A stretch of DNA of 54,365 nt from Candidatus Cloacimonadota bacterium. GTDB taxonomy: Bacteria > Cloacimonadota > Cloacimonadia > Cloacimonadales > Cloacimonadaceae. The stretch covers positions 1 to 54,365 of the forward strand of contig JAKQNV010000161.1 of assembly GCA_029565595.1 (NCBI GenBank), in the 5' to 3' direction. Below the pieces are notes generated by a model that saw nothing but the letters and a program-made list of their open reading frames with translations, searched no databases and was not told the origin of the DNA. Shown here one piece after another: positions 19,493 to 29,104 of the stretch (position 1 is its first letter; each line of letters opens with the position of its first letter). The position numbers were made by a program, and so were the translations under genes.

Positions 19493-19563
19493 ATCAATAC
19501 GGGATCAATACGGGATCAATACGGATTTCATCCGTAATGATCCCGTATTGATCCCGTATTGAT
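19493..19563. repeat. 71-bp 11-bp-unit palindrome, copy 1 (centre TTC)
   Basis: ATCAATACGGGATCAATACGGGATCAATACGGAT-TTC-ATCCGTAATGATCCCGTATTGATCCCGTATTGAT; 34-nt arms, one mismatched pair. Confidence 0.97.
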
Positions 19564-19660
19564 AATAAGAGCCCAGGCCGGAAAAAATAATCTGTCAAAG
19601 GGAACGATTTTTGCATTTGTAAAATACGGAAATTGCTGAATACGCTCTGTGAGGTGATAA

Positions 19661-21793
19661 ATGGCACGCAAGATAGCTTTGAGTTGCGCGTTGCTGTTGC
19701 TGGCCGCGACCGCTTTTTGCCAGTACCAGTATTGGGCAAACTACTGCAATACTTCATACTTGCAAGACCTGGCCTTCACGGCCACGGACATTTGGTGTCT
19801 GGCAAATTCGCCGCTGCGCATCGATCGCGCAACCGGACAGATCACGCAACTCACCCACGCCGATTCCCCGCTGCCGCAAAACCGCTTTACAGCTGTGGCG
19901 ACCGATCCCGCCGGCAATGTCTGGATGTTGCCCGAACGCGGCGCCCTACTCAAATACGACGGCACGAACTGGACGCTCTATGAGCCGGATTTCACCTACT
20001 ATGAGTTTAACTGCCTTGCCGTAGCCGGGACAAATGACATCTGGCTGGGTTCCTACTATGGCTTGGTGCATTTCGACGGATCCACCTTCACCAACTTTGG
20101 CGAATTCGATCAACTAAGCCAAATCTGCGTGGACCAGCTCGGTCGGGTGTGGTTTTGGGCTGAGGTGGGAGACATCGAATTCCGTTGGGATGTGCTGGTC
20201 TGCTGGGACGGAGAGAACTTCGACTTCAACTTCGACGTGCCGGACTATACCTTGGGCGGCGTCCAGATCGCCTTCGACGCTAATAACAACCTCTGGGCCG
20301 GGACCACGCATTTTGGTTTGGTGCAGTGGAATGGCAATGGCTGGTCCTATCTCAACACAGAAAACTCAGGCTTGCTGAGCGACGAGATCCGTTGCCTGGC
20401 CTTCGACGCCGCGGGCACGCTCTGGGCCGCGACTTCGGACGGGATCAGCTCTTTCGATGGGGTTACCTGGACCAATTTCACAGAGCAGAATTCAGCTTGG
20501 GGCGATCGCTATCCTTATCAGCTTAAAATCGCGGACGACCAAAGCGTTTGGCTCGCCACCGACGACGGCCTCGTGAAGGTCTCTGGTGGAGTCCTGAGCA
20601 CGGTGGACACCTCTCTGGGCGGATATCCTACTCCCTACTACTCCATTATGAGCCAGGCCCTGGCTCCGGACGGGTATTGGCGCTTCCTGATCTACGGCGG
20701 CATCTACCAATTCAATGCCGGCATCTGGACGCGGATGGAACTGCCGGTGGCGGATTTTGGCGCCAAAAGCATCCTCTACGACGCCTCCGGAAAACTCTGG
20801 GTGAACGGCTCTGCGGGATTGCTCTGCTTCGATGGCTCAACCTGGACGCATTACACCACGCAGAACTCCGGCCTGCCCAACAATGTGTGCAAAACCCTGG
20901 CGCTGGACCACGCGCAGAGGCTGTGGATCGGCACCCTGAACGGCCTGGCTTGCTTCGACGGCGCCACCTGGCAGGTCTATACCAGCTCAAACGCCCCCTT
21001 CCCCACCAACGAATTTTCTCTGGTGCGCTGCGATTTGCAGGGCCGGATCTGGTGCACCAGCGTCTGGACCTTCGATTCCTGGGGCGGCGCGGCGATCTGG
21101 GACGGACAGAGCTGGACCTGGCTGCCCATCCCGGAATTTGGCGATAATACCTACTATGTCTCGGATATCGACTTCCTTGGCAACGCCGCCTATTTCAGCA
21201 CCGGCGGGGGTTTGGCCAAGCTGGAAGACGGCACCTGGACTTTCTATACTGCCGCCAACTCCAATATCCCCTCCGGTTGGCTCAGTTGGGCGGCCACCGA
21301 CAGCTACGGCAACCTCTGGCTGTCTGGCCCAGGCCTTACACGTTTCAACGGCACTGCTTTTCGCAACTACCGGGTGGCCAATTCCGGCCTGGCTTCTGAG
21401 CCTTGCACAATCCTGCAGATCGACTCCCAAGACCGGATCTGGATCTCCTGTGGGATCTGGTCCTATCTGAGCGTGTTCGACTACGGGCAGGCGGTTCCGG
21501 CAACCGATCCCGTCGCCCCTTCAACTCTGACCTTGAAAGCCTGGCCCAATCCCTTCCGCGATAATGTTTCTCTGGAAATCCAGTTGGACCGCTCGCTCGA
21601 GTTAGAAGTTGCGGTTTTCAACTTGCGCGGCCAGCGCGTGAAAACAGTTCGCGCAGATCTTGGCGCAGGCAAAAACATCCTGGACTGGGACGGCAAGGAC
21701 GAAAAAGACATTTGCTGCGCTGCCGGGATCTACCTGATCAAGGCCCGGGGCCACGGTTTTGAGCGCTCCGCCAAGGTCCTGCTGCTAAAATAA
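19661..21793 (+). CDS. Two-component-regulator-type beta-propeller protein with T9SS CTD
   Basis: Repeated 'FDGxTWTxYTxxNSGLPxNxxxxLAxDxxxxLWIGTxxGLxxFDG'; C-term LKAWPNPFRDNVSLEI...VAVFNLRGQRVKTV...AAGIYLIKARGHGFERSAKVLLLK. Confidence 0.88.
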   Translation: MARKIALSCALLLLAATAFCQYQYWANYCNTSYLQDLAFTATDIWCLANSPLRIDRATGQITQLTHADSPLPQNRFTAVATDPAGNVWMLPERGALLKYDGTNWTLYEPDFTYYEFNCLAVAGTNDIWLGSYYGLVHFDGSTFTNFGEFDQLSQICVDQLGRVWFWAEVGDIEFRWDVLVCWDGENFDFNFDVPDYTLGGVQIAFDANNNLWAGTTHFGLVQWNGNGWSYLNTENSGLLSDEIRCLAFDAAGTLWAATSDGISSFDGVTWTNFTEQNSAWGDRYPYQLKIADDQSVWLATDDGLVKVSGGVLSTVDTSLGGYPTPYYSIMSQALAPDGYWRFLIYGGIYQFNAGIWTRMELPVADFGAKSILYDASGKLWVNGSAGLLCFDGSTWTHYTTQNSGLPNNVCKTLALDHAQRLWIGTLNGLACFDGATWQVYTSSNAPFPTNEFSLVRCDLQGRIWCTSVWTFDSWGGAAIWDGQSWTWLPIPEFGDNTYYVSDIDFLGNAAYFSTGGGLAKLEDGTWTFYTAANSNIPSGWLSWAATDSYGNLWLSGPGLTRFNGTAFRNYRVANSGLASEPCTILQIDSQDRIWISCGIWSYLSVFDYGQAVPATDPVAPSTLTLKAWPNPFRDNVSLEIQLDRSLELEVAVFNLRGQRVKTVRADLGAGKNILDWDGKDEKDICCAAGIYLIKARGHGFERSAKVLLLK

Positions 21794-21935
21794 CACGTTT
21801 TATAAACTTTAGTAAATAGACGCCCCTTCCCAACCTTTGAAGCGGCTGTGCCCGCCCTCAAAAAACCTGATCTTATGGGGTTTGGCACAATAGTTGCTTC
21901 GTTTATCGCAGACTTCGCTACCTTGGGAGGTCGCC

Positions 21936-24896
21936 ATGAAAACGACGTTTGCATCTCTTTTAGTCTTGTTGTCCAGTGTATGGCTGGCGGCACAGGAAAT
22001 TCCGCTGCGCCAGGCCTATGACCTCCGCTGGAACGGTTTTCACCAGCGTGCCGCGGATAACTGCGAACTGGTGTTTTGGACGGATACAAGCGCCGGGCAC
22101 CGCGATATCTTCGCGCAAAAGATCGGTCCCAACGGCCAGGCCTTGTGGAACGAAGCCCAGGCGGTCGTCAACCACGGCGGAGACCAGCAACTTCTGGATG
22201 TGGTTCCCAGCTCGGACAACAATTTTATCCTGGTTTGGGGAGAAGTAGAGATCGACGACATCCCACAAATCCGGACCCAGAAGATCAGCTCGAACGGTCA
22301 GCGCCTGTGGGCGGGTGCCGGAGTCGCGGTCGGCGGCGTTGACCATCTAAAAACGGCCAAACTCGTGCCGAACCTGGCCGGCGGGGCTTTCGTACTATTT
22401 CAAAACTGGTCTGAACAGACAATCCGGGGCCAAAACCTGGACGGCTGGGGCAACCAGCTCTGGCCAAACGGCGGGATCGCGCTCGTCAGCCACAGCTCGA
22501 TCCTGGACCTCGACAGCGCGGTCGCCGACGGGGAGGGCGGATTTATCGCCGACGTCAGTAAAAACACCAATTCTGTCTGGATCTCCGAACTGACCAGATA
22601 TTCCGCCCAAGGCACGGTGGTCGGCAGCGATCCCCTCATCCCGGTGGGTTCGATGCCCAATTTTACACGCTATTCCATCCTGCAGAGCACCCCGGGATCG
22701 TTTATCCTCTACCATTTCGGCTTTTCGCCCAATTGCGGGCTGTGGCAACGCAGGATCGACAACCTGGGAGTGCCTGCGTCGCCTTACACCACGGTGGCCA
22801 GCCTGCAACTGAATAACAATCTCCTCCTGCCGCCAATGCTGGTCCCTACAGAGGACGGCGGAACAATTGCCGGTTATGAATCCACCGCTGAATCCGGGGG
22901 AAAACTGCTCGTGGCGAGGTTTACCGCCGATTTCGACCTTGTCTGGCCTGGCGCCGGAGTGGAGATCGCCACCGGCGGCATCGGCTCCTGGCGCGATCTG
23001 CGGTTTGCTCCCACCGCTGCCGGCGGCGTCTGGCTGACTTGGACGCAAATCATTTCCGACCAGGACAGTACGCAGGTCCGGGGCCAATACGTCGACCCCA
23101 ACGGTTTGCCGGTCTGGGGCGTGGGCGGTATCGCGCTCAGCCAGCCGGGCAGATTCGACCGCAATCCGGTCCCTGCGGCCTATCCGGACCGGGGGATGTT
23201 TTTCTGGTTTGACAGGCTGGAAGGTATCTCCAGCCTCCCACGCCAGGTGGTCAGTACCGGCGGAGCGCTGTTTTTGACTGAAGGTGGCGTGCCGCTTACG
23301 GCGAGTTTGGCCGGCCGGGCCGATCTGGCCGGATGCGTCGATCTCGGCGACAGGTTTTGCAGCTTTTGGGTCGACGAACGTCGCAATATGCAGATCTATT
23401 ACCAGATCAGCGACGCCGCCCAACAACCTTTTCTGGAAGAGAACGGACGGCCTCTCAATCCTCCCGGGGCGGGCTTCGAGATCCTGACCCAGGTGGAAAA
23501 AACGCCCTGGAATACCGCGGCAATCCTTTACCGGTACGTTAGCGACGATTACAGCCAACAGCTGTGTTATCTGCAGGAAATCGAACCTTCGGGGAACTGC
23601 GTCTATCCCGGCGCGGGTGTTTTCCTGGGCAATAACTTCGATTTCAATTACGGGGACAGTATGGGCTTTTCTGGCGGAGACATCTATCTGGGCTGGACCA
23701 GCTGGGACAATGAAATCTACCAGATCTGCGGACAGCGGATCGCTAACGGCCTGAAACAGTGGGGCGAAACGGGAAAAGTGATCGCCGTTATGCCCGCCAA
23801 TTGCTTTGCTTCCCTGGAATCTGTAAAGGGTGCCTATTACCTCTGGCGCGTGGAGGATTACGACCAAAACACCACTCAGTGCCGGGTTTTGCGGGTTACG
23901 CCCGGCGGCATTCCTGCTCCGGGCTGGAGCGACAGCGGGATCAATATCCTCGAAGCTGCAGGATATTACAACCAGGAAGTGCAACTGGCCGGCTTGCAGG
24001 GCCAGGATCTGATCGTCTTCATCCGGCTCAGCGAATACGGAAACTACCCCACCCGGGCGCAGCGGATCTCCGCTTCCGGCCAGAGACTGTGGCAGGACAC
24101 AGGCGTCGATCTGGTTCCCGACGGAACGCCAGCCTGGGTGCAGGACGCGGATTTCGGCGTAGAGACTGGCTTCGTCTATTCGACTCAGGACACTCAAAAC
24201 GACAATCTGCTTTTCCAAAGGATAGACGCCAACGGCCAGCTGCTATTGGCTCCGGCCGTTGTAATCAGCGAAGGTCTGAACAACTGCTACGACGCGAATC
24301 TGGTCCGCTTTGCCGATGGCTCCTGGCTTTGCGCCTGGAGCGACAACGACGGCGCCTGGATCCAGAACCGCGATGTTTTAATCAGGCACATTTCGCCGCA
24401 GGGAATGCCGCTCGGCAACACTCCCGAAGTGTTTTGCGGCGCCCGCTATCAACAGGCCTCTGTCAAGGCCGCGACCATCGGAAACCTGGCTTTCCTGGCC
24501 TGGAGCGATGACCGCGCGGGCATTCTCGACAGCGAAACAGCCATCACCGGCATCTGGGGCAAATCCTATACCAGCCACTTTGCGCCTGTAGCCGATCCGG
24601 AACTTTCTGCATCGCCCCAACCCGCGCTGCACGCCAATTTTCCCAATCCTTTCAATCCCTGCACCACCGTCTCATTTTCCTTGCCTCATAGCGGAAATGT
24701 TATTCTGGCTATTTACAACCTCAAGGGTCAGCTCGTAAAAACGCTGATCCCGGATTCCGCTCTCGACACAGGCGATCACAGCCGCATTTGGGACGGTTCG
24801 GATGAGGCGGGAAGGCCCGTGGCCAGCGGCGTTTACCTCTGCCGTCTGGTCTTTGAAGATGCCGCGCTGACCCGGAAAATGCTGCTGGCAAAATAG
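21936..24896 (+). CDS. Large secreted protein with T9SS CTD
   Basis: Signal peptide MKTTFASLLVLLSSVWLAAQ; C-term LHANFPNPFNPCTTVSFSLP...AIYNLKGQLVKTL...DHSRIWDGSDEAGRPVASGVYLCRLVFEDAALTRKMLLAK. Confidence 0.9.
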   Translation: MKTTFASLLVLLSSVWLAAQEIPLRQAYDLRWNGFHQRAADNCELVFWTDTSAGHRDIFAQKIGPNGQALWNEAQAVVNHGGDQQLLDVVPSSDNNFILVWGEVEIDDIPQIRTQKISSNGQRLWAGAGVAVGGVDHLKTAKLVPNLAGGAFVLFQNWSEQTIRGQNLDGWGNQLWPNGGIALVSHSSILDLDSAVADGEGGFIADVSKNTNSVWISELTRYSAQGTVVGSDPLIPVGSMPNFTRYSILQSTPGSFILYHFGFSPNCGLWQRRIDNLGVPASPYTTVASLQLNNNLLLPPMLVPTEDGGTIAGYESTAESGGKLLVARFTADFDLVWPGAGVEIATGGIGSWRDLRFAPTAAGGVWLTWTQIISDQDSTQVRGQYVDPNGLPVWGVGGIALSQPGRFDRNPVPAAYPDRGMFFWFDRLEGISSLPRQVVSTGGALFLTEGGVPLTASLAGRADLAGCVDLGDRFCSFWVDERRNMQIYYQISDAAQQPFLEENGRPLNPPGAGFEILTQVEKTPWNTAAILYRYVSDDYSQQLCYLQEIEPSGNCVYPGAGVFLGNNFDFNYGDSMGFSGGDIYLGWTSWDNEIYQICGQRIANGLKQWGETGKVIAVMPANCFASLESVKGAYYLWRVEDYDQNTTQCRVLRVTPGGIPAPGWSDSGINILEAAGYYNQEVQLAGLQGQDLIVFIRLSEYGNYPTRAQRISASGQRLWQDTGVDLVPDGTPAWVQDADFGVETGFVYSTQDTQNDNLLFQRIDANGQLLLAPAVVISEGLNNCYDANLVRFADGSWLCAWSDNDGAWIQNRDVLIRHISPQGMPLGNTPEVFCGARYQQASVKAATIGNLAFLAWSDDRAGILDSETAITGIWGKSYTSHFAPVADPELSASPQPALHANFPNPFNPCTTVSFSLPHSGNVILAIYNLKGQLVKTLIPDSALDTGDHSRIWDGSDEAGRPVASGVYLCRLVFEDAALTRKMLLAK

Positions 24897-24920
24897 CGTC
24901 AGACGAGTCTTAAATAGCAT

Positions 24921-24950
24921 AAAAAGGCGCGGCCAGTCCCGCGCCTTTTT
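24921..24950 (+). terminator. Intrinsic terminator
   Basis: AAAAAGGCGCGG-CCAGTC-CCGCGCCTTTTT, perfect 12-bp stem with U-tract. Confidence 0.92.
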
Positions 24951-25021
24951 CATTTTCGCTTGACAGGGCGCTCATGGCCTCGACAATGTAAACCAATAGA
25001 AAAGAGAGCCGGGAGCCGTAA

Positions 25022-27133
25022 ATGGACGATATCAAGGGGATCCGCACCCTCATCCTGAAAAACAGGGATCCGCAACAATTGCGCGAGGAAGTCCGGCACT
25101 ACTTCCACCAGACATACAGCATCGATGAAAAACTCTACGAAACGCTGGCTGAAGACGACACTTTCTATCTGCGCGCCGATCCGCTACGCCATCCGCTGGT
25201 CTTCTATCTGGGCCACACCGCCTGCTTTTTCATCAATAAACTCATCTACGGCAAGGTCATCAACGAGCGCGTCAATCCGGCTTTCGAATCGATGTTCGCC
25301 ATCGGCGTGGACGAAATGAGCTGGGATGACCTCAACTCAGCGCATTACAACTGGCCTCCGATCCCGGAAGTGAGGAAATACCGCGATCTGGTGCGGGCCA
25401 GGATGGACGCCCTGATCTCCGAACTCCCGCTGGACGAAAATGGCATCGGCTGGTCGAGCCCGTGGTGGGCCATCATCATGGGCATCGAGCACGAACGCAT
25501 CCATCTGGAAACCTCGTCCGTGCTGATCCGGCAACTGCCCTTGGAGAGGGTGCGCCAACTGGATTTCTGGGCTTTGTGCACGGAAAGTGGAGCAGCCCCG
25601 AAAAACGAACTGCTCCCGGTCGCCGGCGGAAAGGTCGTCCTGGGCAAGGACGACAGCGATCCGCTCTACGGCTGGGACAATGAATATGGCCGCGCGGAGT
25701 TTGAGGTAAAGGGATTCAAGGCCTCCAAATATCTGGCTTCGAACACCGAATTTCTGGAGTTCGTCGAGGCCGGCGGCTACCGGGAACAGAAGTATTGGAC
25801 CGACGAAGGCTGGGCCTGGAAAGAATTCCAGCAAGCCACGGTGCCGCGTTTCTGGCGGCAAGATCCGGACGGAAGTTATCGCCTGCGTTTGATGGCCTGC
25901 GAGATCGCTATGCCCTGGAACTGGCCGGTCGAGGTCAACTATCTGGAGGCCAAGGCTTTCTGCAATTGGAAAGCCGCCCAAACCGGCAAACCGATCCGCC
26001 TGCCTTCGGAAGAGGAATGGATGCTGTTGCGCGACACTTTTGTCAAAGACGACCAGCCCTGGTGGGTCCAGGCTCCCGGGAACATCAACCTGGAGCATTT
26101 TTGCTCCTCCTGCCCGGTGGACCGCTTTGCCTTCGGCGATTTCTACGACGTCATCGGCAACGTCTGGCAGTGGACGGAAACGCCCATCTACGCCTTTCCC
26201 GGCTTCAAGATCCATCCCATCTACGACGATTTCAGCGTTCCGACTTTCGATGGCCGCCACAACCTGATCAAAGGCGGTTCCTGGATCTCCACGGGCAACG
26301 AGGCCCTGCGCAATTCGCGCTACGCTTTCCGCCGCCATTTTTACCAGCACGCCGGATTCCGCTACATTGAAAGCGACGCGCCGGTCGCCACGCACAACGA
26401 GCCTTACGAGACCGATCCCGCCATCGTCGTCTGGTGCGATGCCAATTGGGGCGACAATCCCCTGGGCGGAAAGCATGTCAGCCTCCAACTTCTGGAACTG
26501 CTGAAACCCTGGCTGGGCGAGACCAAAATGGCTCTGCACCTTGGCTGCAAGACCGGCCGCACTACTTTCGAACTGACCCGGCACCTGGATTTCGTGACCG
26601 GCCTGGATTTCACTGCCCGCTTGATCCGGGTGGCCGCGGCAATGAAAGCAAAAGGCCGCATTCGCTACGTGCGAAACGACGAGGGCGAGATCCAGTCCTT
26701 TGTGGAGAAAAGCCTGCGTGAATACGGCTTGGAAGGCTTGGCCGATAAGGTTGATTTCTGGCAGGCGGACGTTTCCAACCTGGTGGAAAAGTTCAGCGGC
26801 TACGACTTCATCCTGGCCGAAAACGCAGTCGAAGGCGCCGTCAATCCAAAGCGCTGGCTGTCGATGATCCATGAACGCCTCAATTCCAGAGGCATTCTGG
26901 CCATCGCCGACGGCTACGATTTCAATCCGGCCGTGACGCCTGTGGAAAACCGCGTCGGCGGCTTCCGCAAGGATGGCGAGCCCTATGGCAGTTTCGAGGG
27001 CCTCACAGATCTGCTCAGCGGGCATTTCGAACTGCTGGCTGAGCCTGCGGATCTCTGGCAGACTCTGCGCGAAAGCGAGCGCAAACACACCCTCAAACGC
27101 CTGCAAGTCAGCCTCTGGCGCAAAAAGGACTGA
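25022..27133 (+). CDS. ovoA: 5-histidylcysteine sulfoxide synthase with C-terminal methyltransferase (OvoA-like)
   Basis: N-terminal DinB-like region with HERIHLE (HX3HXE iron motif), FGE-like domain ending GGSWISTGNEALRNSRYAFRRHFYQHAGFRYIES, C-terminal SAM methyltransferase (ALHLGCKTGRTTFEL...). Confidence 0.9.
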   Translation: MDDIKGIRTLILKNRDPQQLREEVRHYFHQTYSIDEKLYETLAEDDTFYLRADPLRHPLVFYLGHTACFFINKLIYGKVINERVNPAFESMFAIGVDEMSWDDLNSAHYNWPPIPEVRKYRDLVRARMDALISELPLDENGIGWSSPWWAIIMGIEHERIHLETSSVLIRQLPLERVRQLDFWALCTESGAAPKNELLPVAGGKVVLGKDDSDPLYGWDNEYGRAEFEVKGFKASKYLASNTEFLEFVEAGGYREQKYWTDEGWAWKEFQQATVPRFWRQDPDGSYRLRLMACEIAMPWNWPVEVNYLEAKAFCNWKAAQTGKPIRLPSEEEWMLLRDTFVKDDQPWWVQAPGNINLEHFCSSCPVDRFAFGDFYDVIGNVWQWTETPIYAFPGFKIHPIYDDFSVPTFDGRHNLIKGGSWISTGNEALRNSRYAFRRHFYQHAGFRYIESDAPVATHNEPYETDPAIVVWCDANWGDNPLGGKHVSLQLLELLKPWLGETKMALHLGCKTGRTTFELTRHLDFVTGLDFTARLIRVAAAMKAKGRIRYVRNDEGEIQSFVEKSLREYGLEGLADKVDFWQADVSNLVEKFSGYDFILAENAVEGAVNPKRWLSMIHERLNSRGILAIADGYDFNPAVTPVENRVGGFRKDGEPYGSFEGLTDLLSGHFELLAEPADLWQTLRESERKHTLKRLQVSLWRKKD

Positions 27134-29104
27134 ATGCGCGCCTCTGTTCTGTTGCTGCTTTTCACGCTTCCGCTGGCTGCGGAGGTCGTCCAGATCGGTG
27201 ACGGAAACCTCACCAACCAGGGCCTGCCCATCGAGGCGGCCCGCGTTTACAGCTACTCGCAACAGCTCTATCTGGCCTCCGAGATCGGTTTTTCCGGCGT
27301 CATTAACTCCTTATCATTCCAATACAACATCGCCAGCAATATCTGGCTCGGCAACAGCGCGGCCTGGAAGATCTGGCTGGGGCAGACGGGGCGCGATTCG
27401 CTCAATTTTTGGGTTCCGCTGGATAGCCTTAGCCTCGCGTTTGACGGCGTTTTGGACGCGGGCGATTTTTCCGGAGCGCTACCTGGACAGGGCTGGCTGA
27501 CCATCAATCTGGACACGCCTTTTTTCTACGACAGCCAAAGCAATTTGCTGCTCGCGGTGGATGAAAACATGCCCGGCTCCAGCTCCACCTCGGACGAATT
27601 TATGTGCTCGCAGTGGCCAAATACGCGGGGCTTGATCTTCAATAGCATGTCCGTAAATCCCGATCCTGCCTCGCCTCCGGCCACGGGATTCTATCTGCGG
27701 AACGCCTTTGCGAACCTCCGGCTGGACCTGCAGTATTTCAGTTACACGCCTTACCAGCCACAACCGGCGGACCAGACAACCGGAGTGGATGTCAACACCG
27801 GATTCTTCTGGCAAAGCGACGCTACCAACTACGATCTTTATTTGGGAACCTCAGCTCAGGCGCTAAACCTTAAGGCGGAAAACCTGACTCAGGAGCAGTG
27901 GTTTCCAGACGAACCGCTACAGCTATTGCAGACCTATTTTTGGCAAGTGATCGCGCATCACGAAGGCTCGGTTTATCCCGGCCCGGTCTGGAGTTTCAGT
28001 ACCCGCGGCGAGGGCATCGGACCTCCGCGAAACCTGTCTGGATACTACATCGGAGACCATGTCCAACTGACCTGGGATGAGCCAGCCAGCGGAAATCCCA
28101 CGCTTTACCGGATCTACCGCGACGGCCTTTTCCTCGCCACCGGCCAGGCCTGCACGTATCAGGACTTTGAGGTGGCGACCGGGGAAAACTATTACTACTA
28201 TGTCCGGGCGGAGAACTACCTGGGCGAACTATCGGTGCCCTCGAACACAGTCACAGTGCATATTCCGGGCAACATACCGGATTTGATCCTGCAGGAAGGC
28301 TTCGAAGCCTGCGCGCCTTTTTCCCAAACGGTTTCCGGCTGGCAAAACCTCGATCTGGACGGCGCTGCCACCTGGAGCTGGGACGAGCTCGATTTTCCCG
28401 GCGAAGGCGGAGCATTAGGCTGGTTGAGTTTCTTTCCGTCGCAAACCACGCCGCCCTTGAACAGCGTAGCCGCCCACGACGGGGCCGCAATGCTCGTTTC
28501 CATGAGCAGTTTGACACCGCCCAGCAACGATTGGCTGATCTCGCCGAACCTGAATTTGGGCAGCGATCCCGCGCTGAGTTTTTGGGCGCGCTCGCATACC
28601 GCGGATTTTGGACTGGAGCGGCTGCGCGTCCTGATCTCGGGCACAGATGCCGAACCAGCAAGTTTTTCGCAACTCAACAGCGGCTCCTGGCTTTCCCTAC
28701 CGGCCGAATGGACCCAATACGCGATCGACCTTGATGCCTGGCAAGGCCAAAACGTATATCTGGCCTTCCAAAGCGTTTCCTGGGACGCCTTCGCGCTTTA
28801 TCTGGACGACATTGTCGTCACCGGCGCCGGCGGAAGCGTTGCCGCGCATGATGATTTCGTTCCTGCGGTGCGTTTTTCCGTCTTTCCCAATCCCTGTGCG
28901 GGCTCCTTTAGAATCGCCAATCCCGGCAAAGACAGGTTCGACCTCGCCATCTATGACCTGCGGGGTGGAAAGATCTATTCTGCCGAAAACCTGGCCGCAT
29001 TCGACAGCGCGGAACGCTCTCTGGATCTGCCTTCCGGGATCTACCTGTTAAAAATCCACTCCGGAAAACACAGCCAAATCCAGCGCCTGGCCGTGATCAA
29101 ATGA
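27134..29104 (+). CDS. Secreted protein with fibronectin III-like/MAM-like domains and T9SS CTD
   Basis: Fn3-like PRNLSGYYIGDHVQLTWDEPASGNPTLYRIYRDG...; C-term RFSVFPNPCAGSFRI...LAIYDLRGGKIYS...LPSGIYLLKIHSGKHSQIQRLAVIK. Confidence 0.85.
   Translation: MRASVLLLLFTLPLAAEVVQIGDGNLTNQGLPIEAARVYSYSQQLYLASEIGFSGVINSLSFQYNIASNIWLGNSAAWKIWLGQTGRDSLNFWVPLDSLSLAFDGVLDAGDFSGALPGQGWLTINLDTPFFYDSQSNLLLAVDENMPGSSSTSDEFMCSQWPNTRGLIFNSMSVNPDPASPPATGFYLRNAFANLRLDLQYFSYTPYQPQPADQTTGVDVNTGFFWQSDATNYDLYLGTSAQALNLKAENLTQEQWFPDEPLQLLQTYFWQVIAHHEGSVYPGPVWSFSTRGEGIGPPRNLSGYYIGDHVQLTWDEPASGNPTLYRIYRDGLFLATGQACTYQDFEVATGENYYYYVRAENYLGELSVPSNTVTVHIPGNIPDLILQEGFEACAPFSQTVSGWQNLDLDGAATWSWDELDFPGEGGALGWLSFFPSQTTPPLNSVAAHDGAAMLVSMSSLTPPSNDWLISPNLNLGSDPALSFWARSHTADFGLERLRVLISGTDAEPASFSQLNSGSWLSLPAEWTQYAIDLDAWQGQNVYLAFQSVSWDAFALYLDDIVVTGAGGSVAAHDDFVPAVRFSVFPNPCAGSFRIANPGKDRFDLAIYDLRGGKIYSAENLAAFDSAERSLDLPSGIYLLKIHSGKHSQIQRLAVIK

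Noticed and set aside
19494-19757. ORFs overlapping the palindromes (19494-19757, 32137-32361, 32162-32431, 53173-53562), giving peptides like SIRDQYGINTDEIRIDPVLIPY
   Set aside because: The peptide similarity is only the translated 11-bp repeat; unit length is not a multiple of 3 and the frames continue into non-coding sequence.
22395-24218. 607-aa minus-strand ORF and similar long antisense ORFs (1270-2403, 25337-27262, 47581-49044, 15337-16494, 4462-5223, 35299-36336)
   Set aside because: Each lies antisense to a gene with recognisable domains or a signal peptide/CTD; compositions are typical of GC-rich shadow frames and no domain is recognisable.
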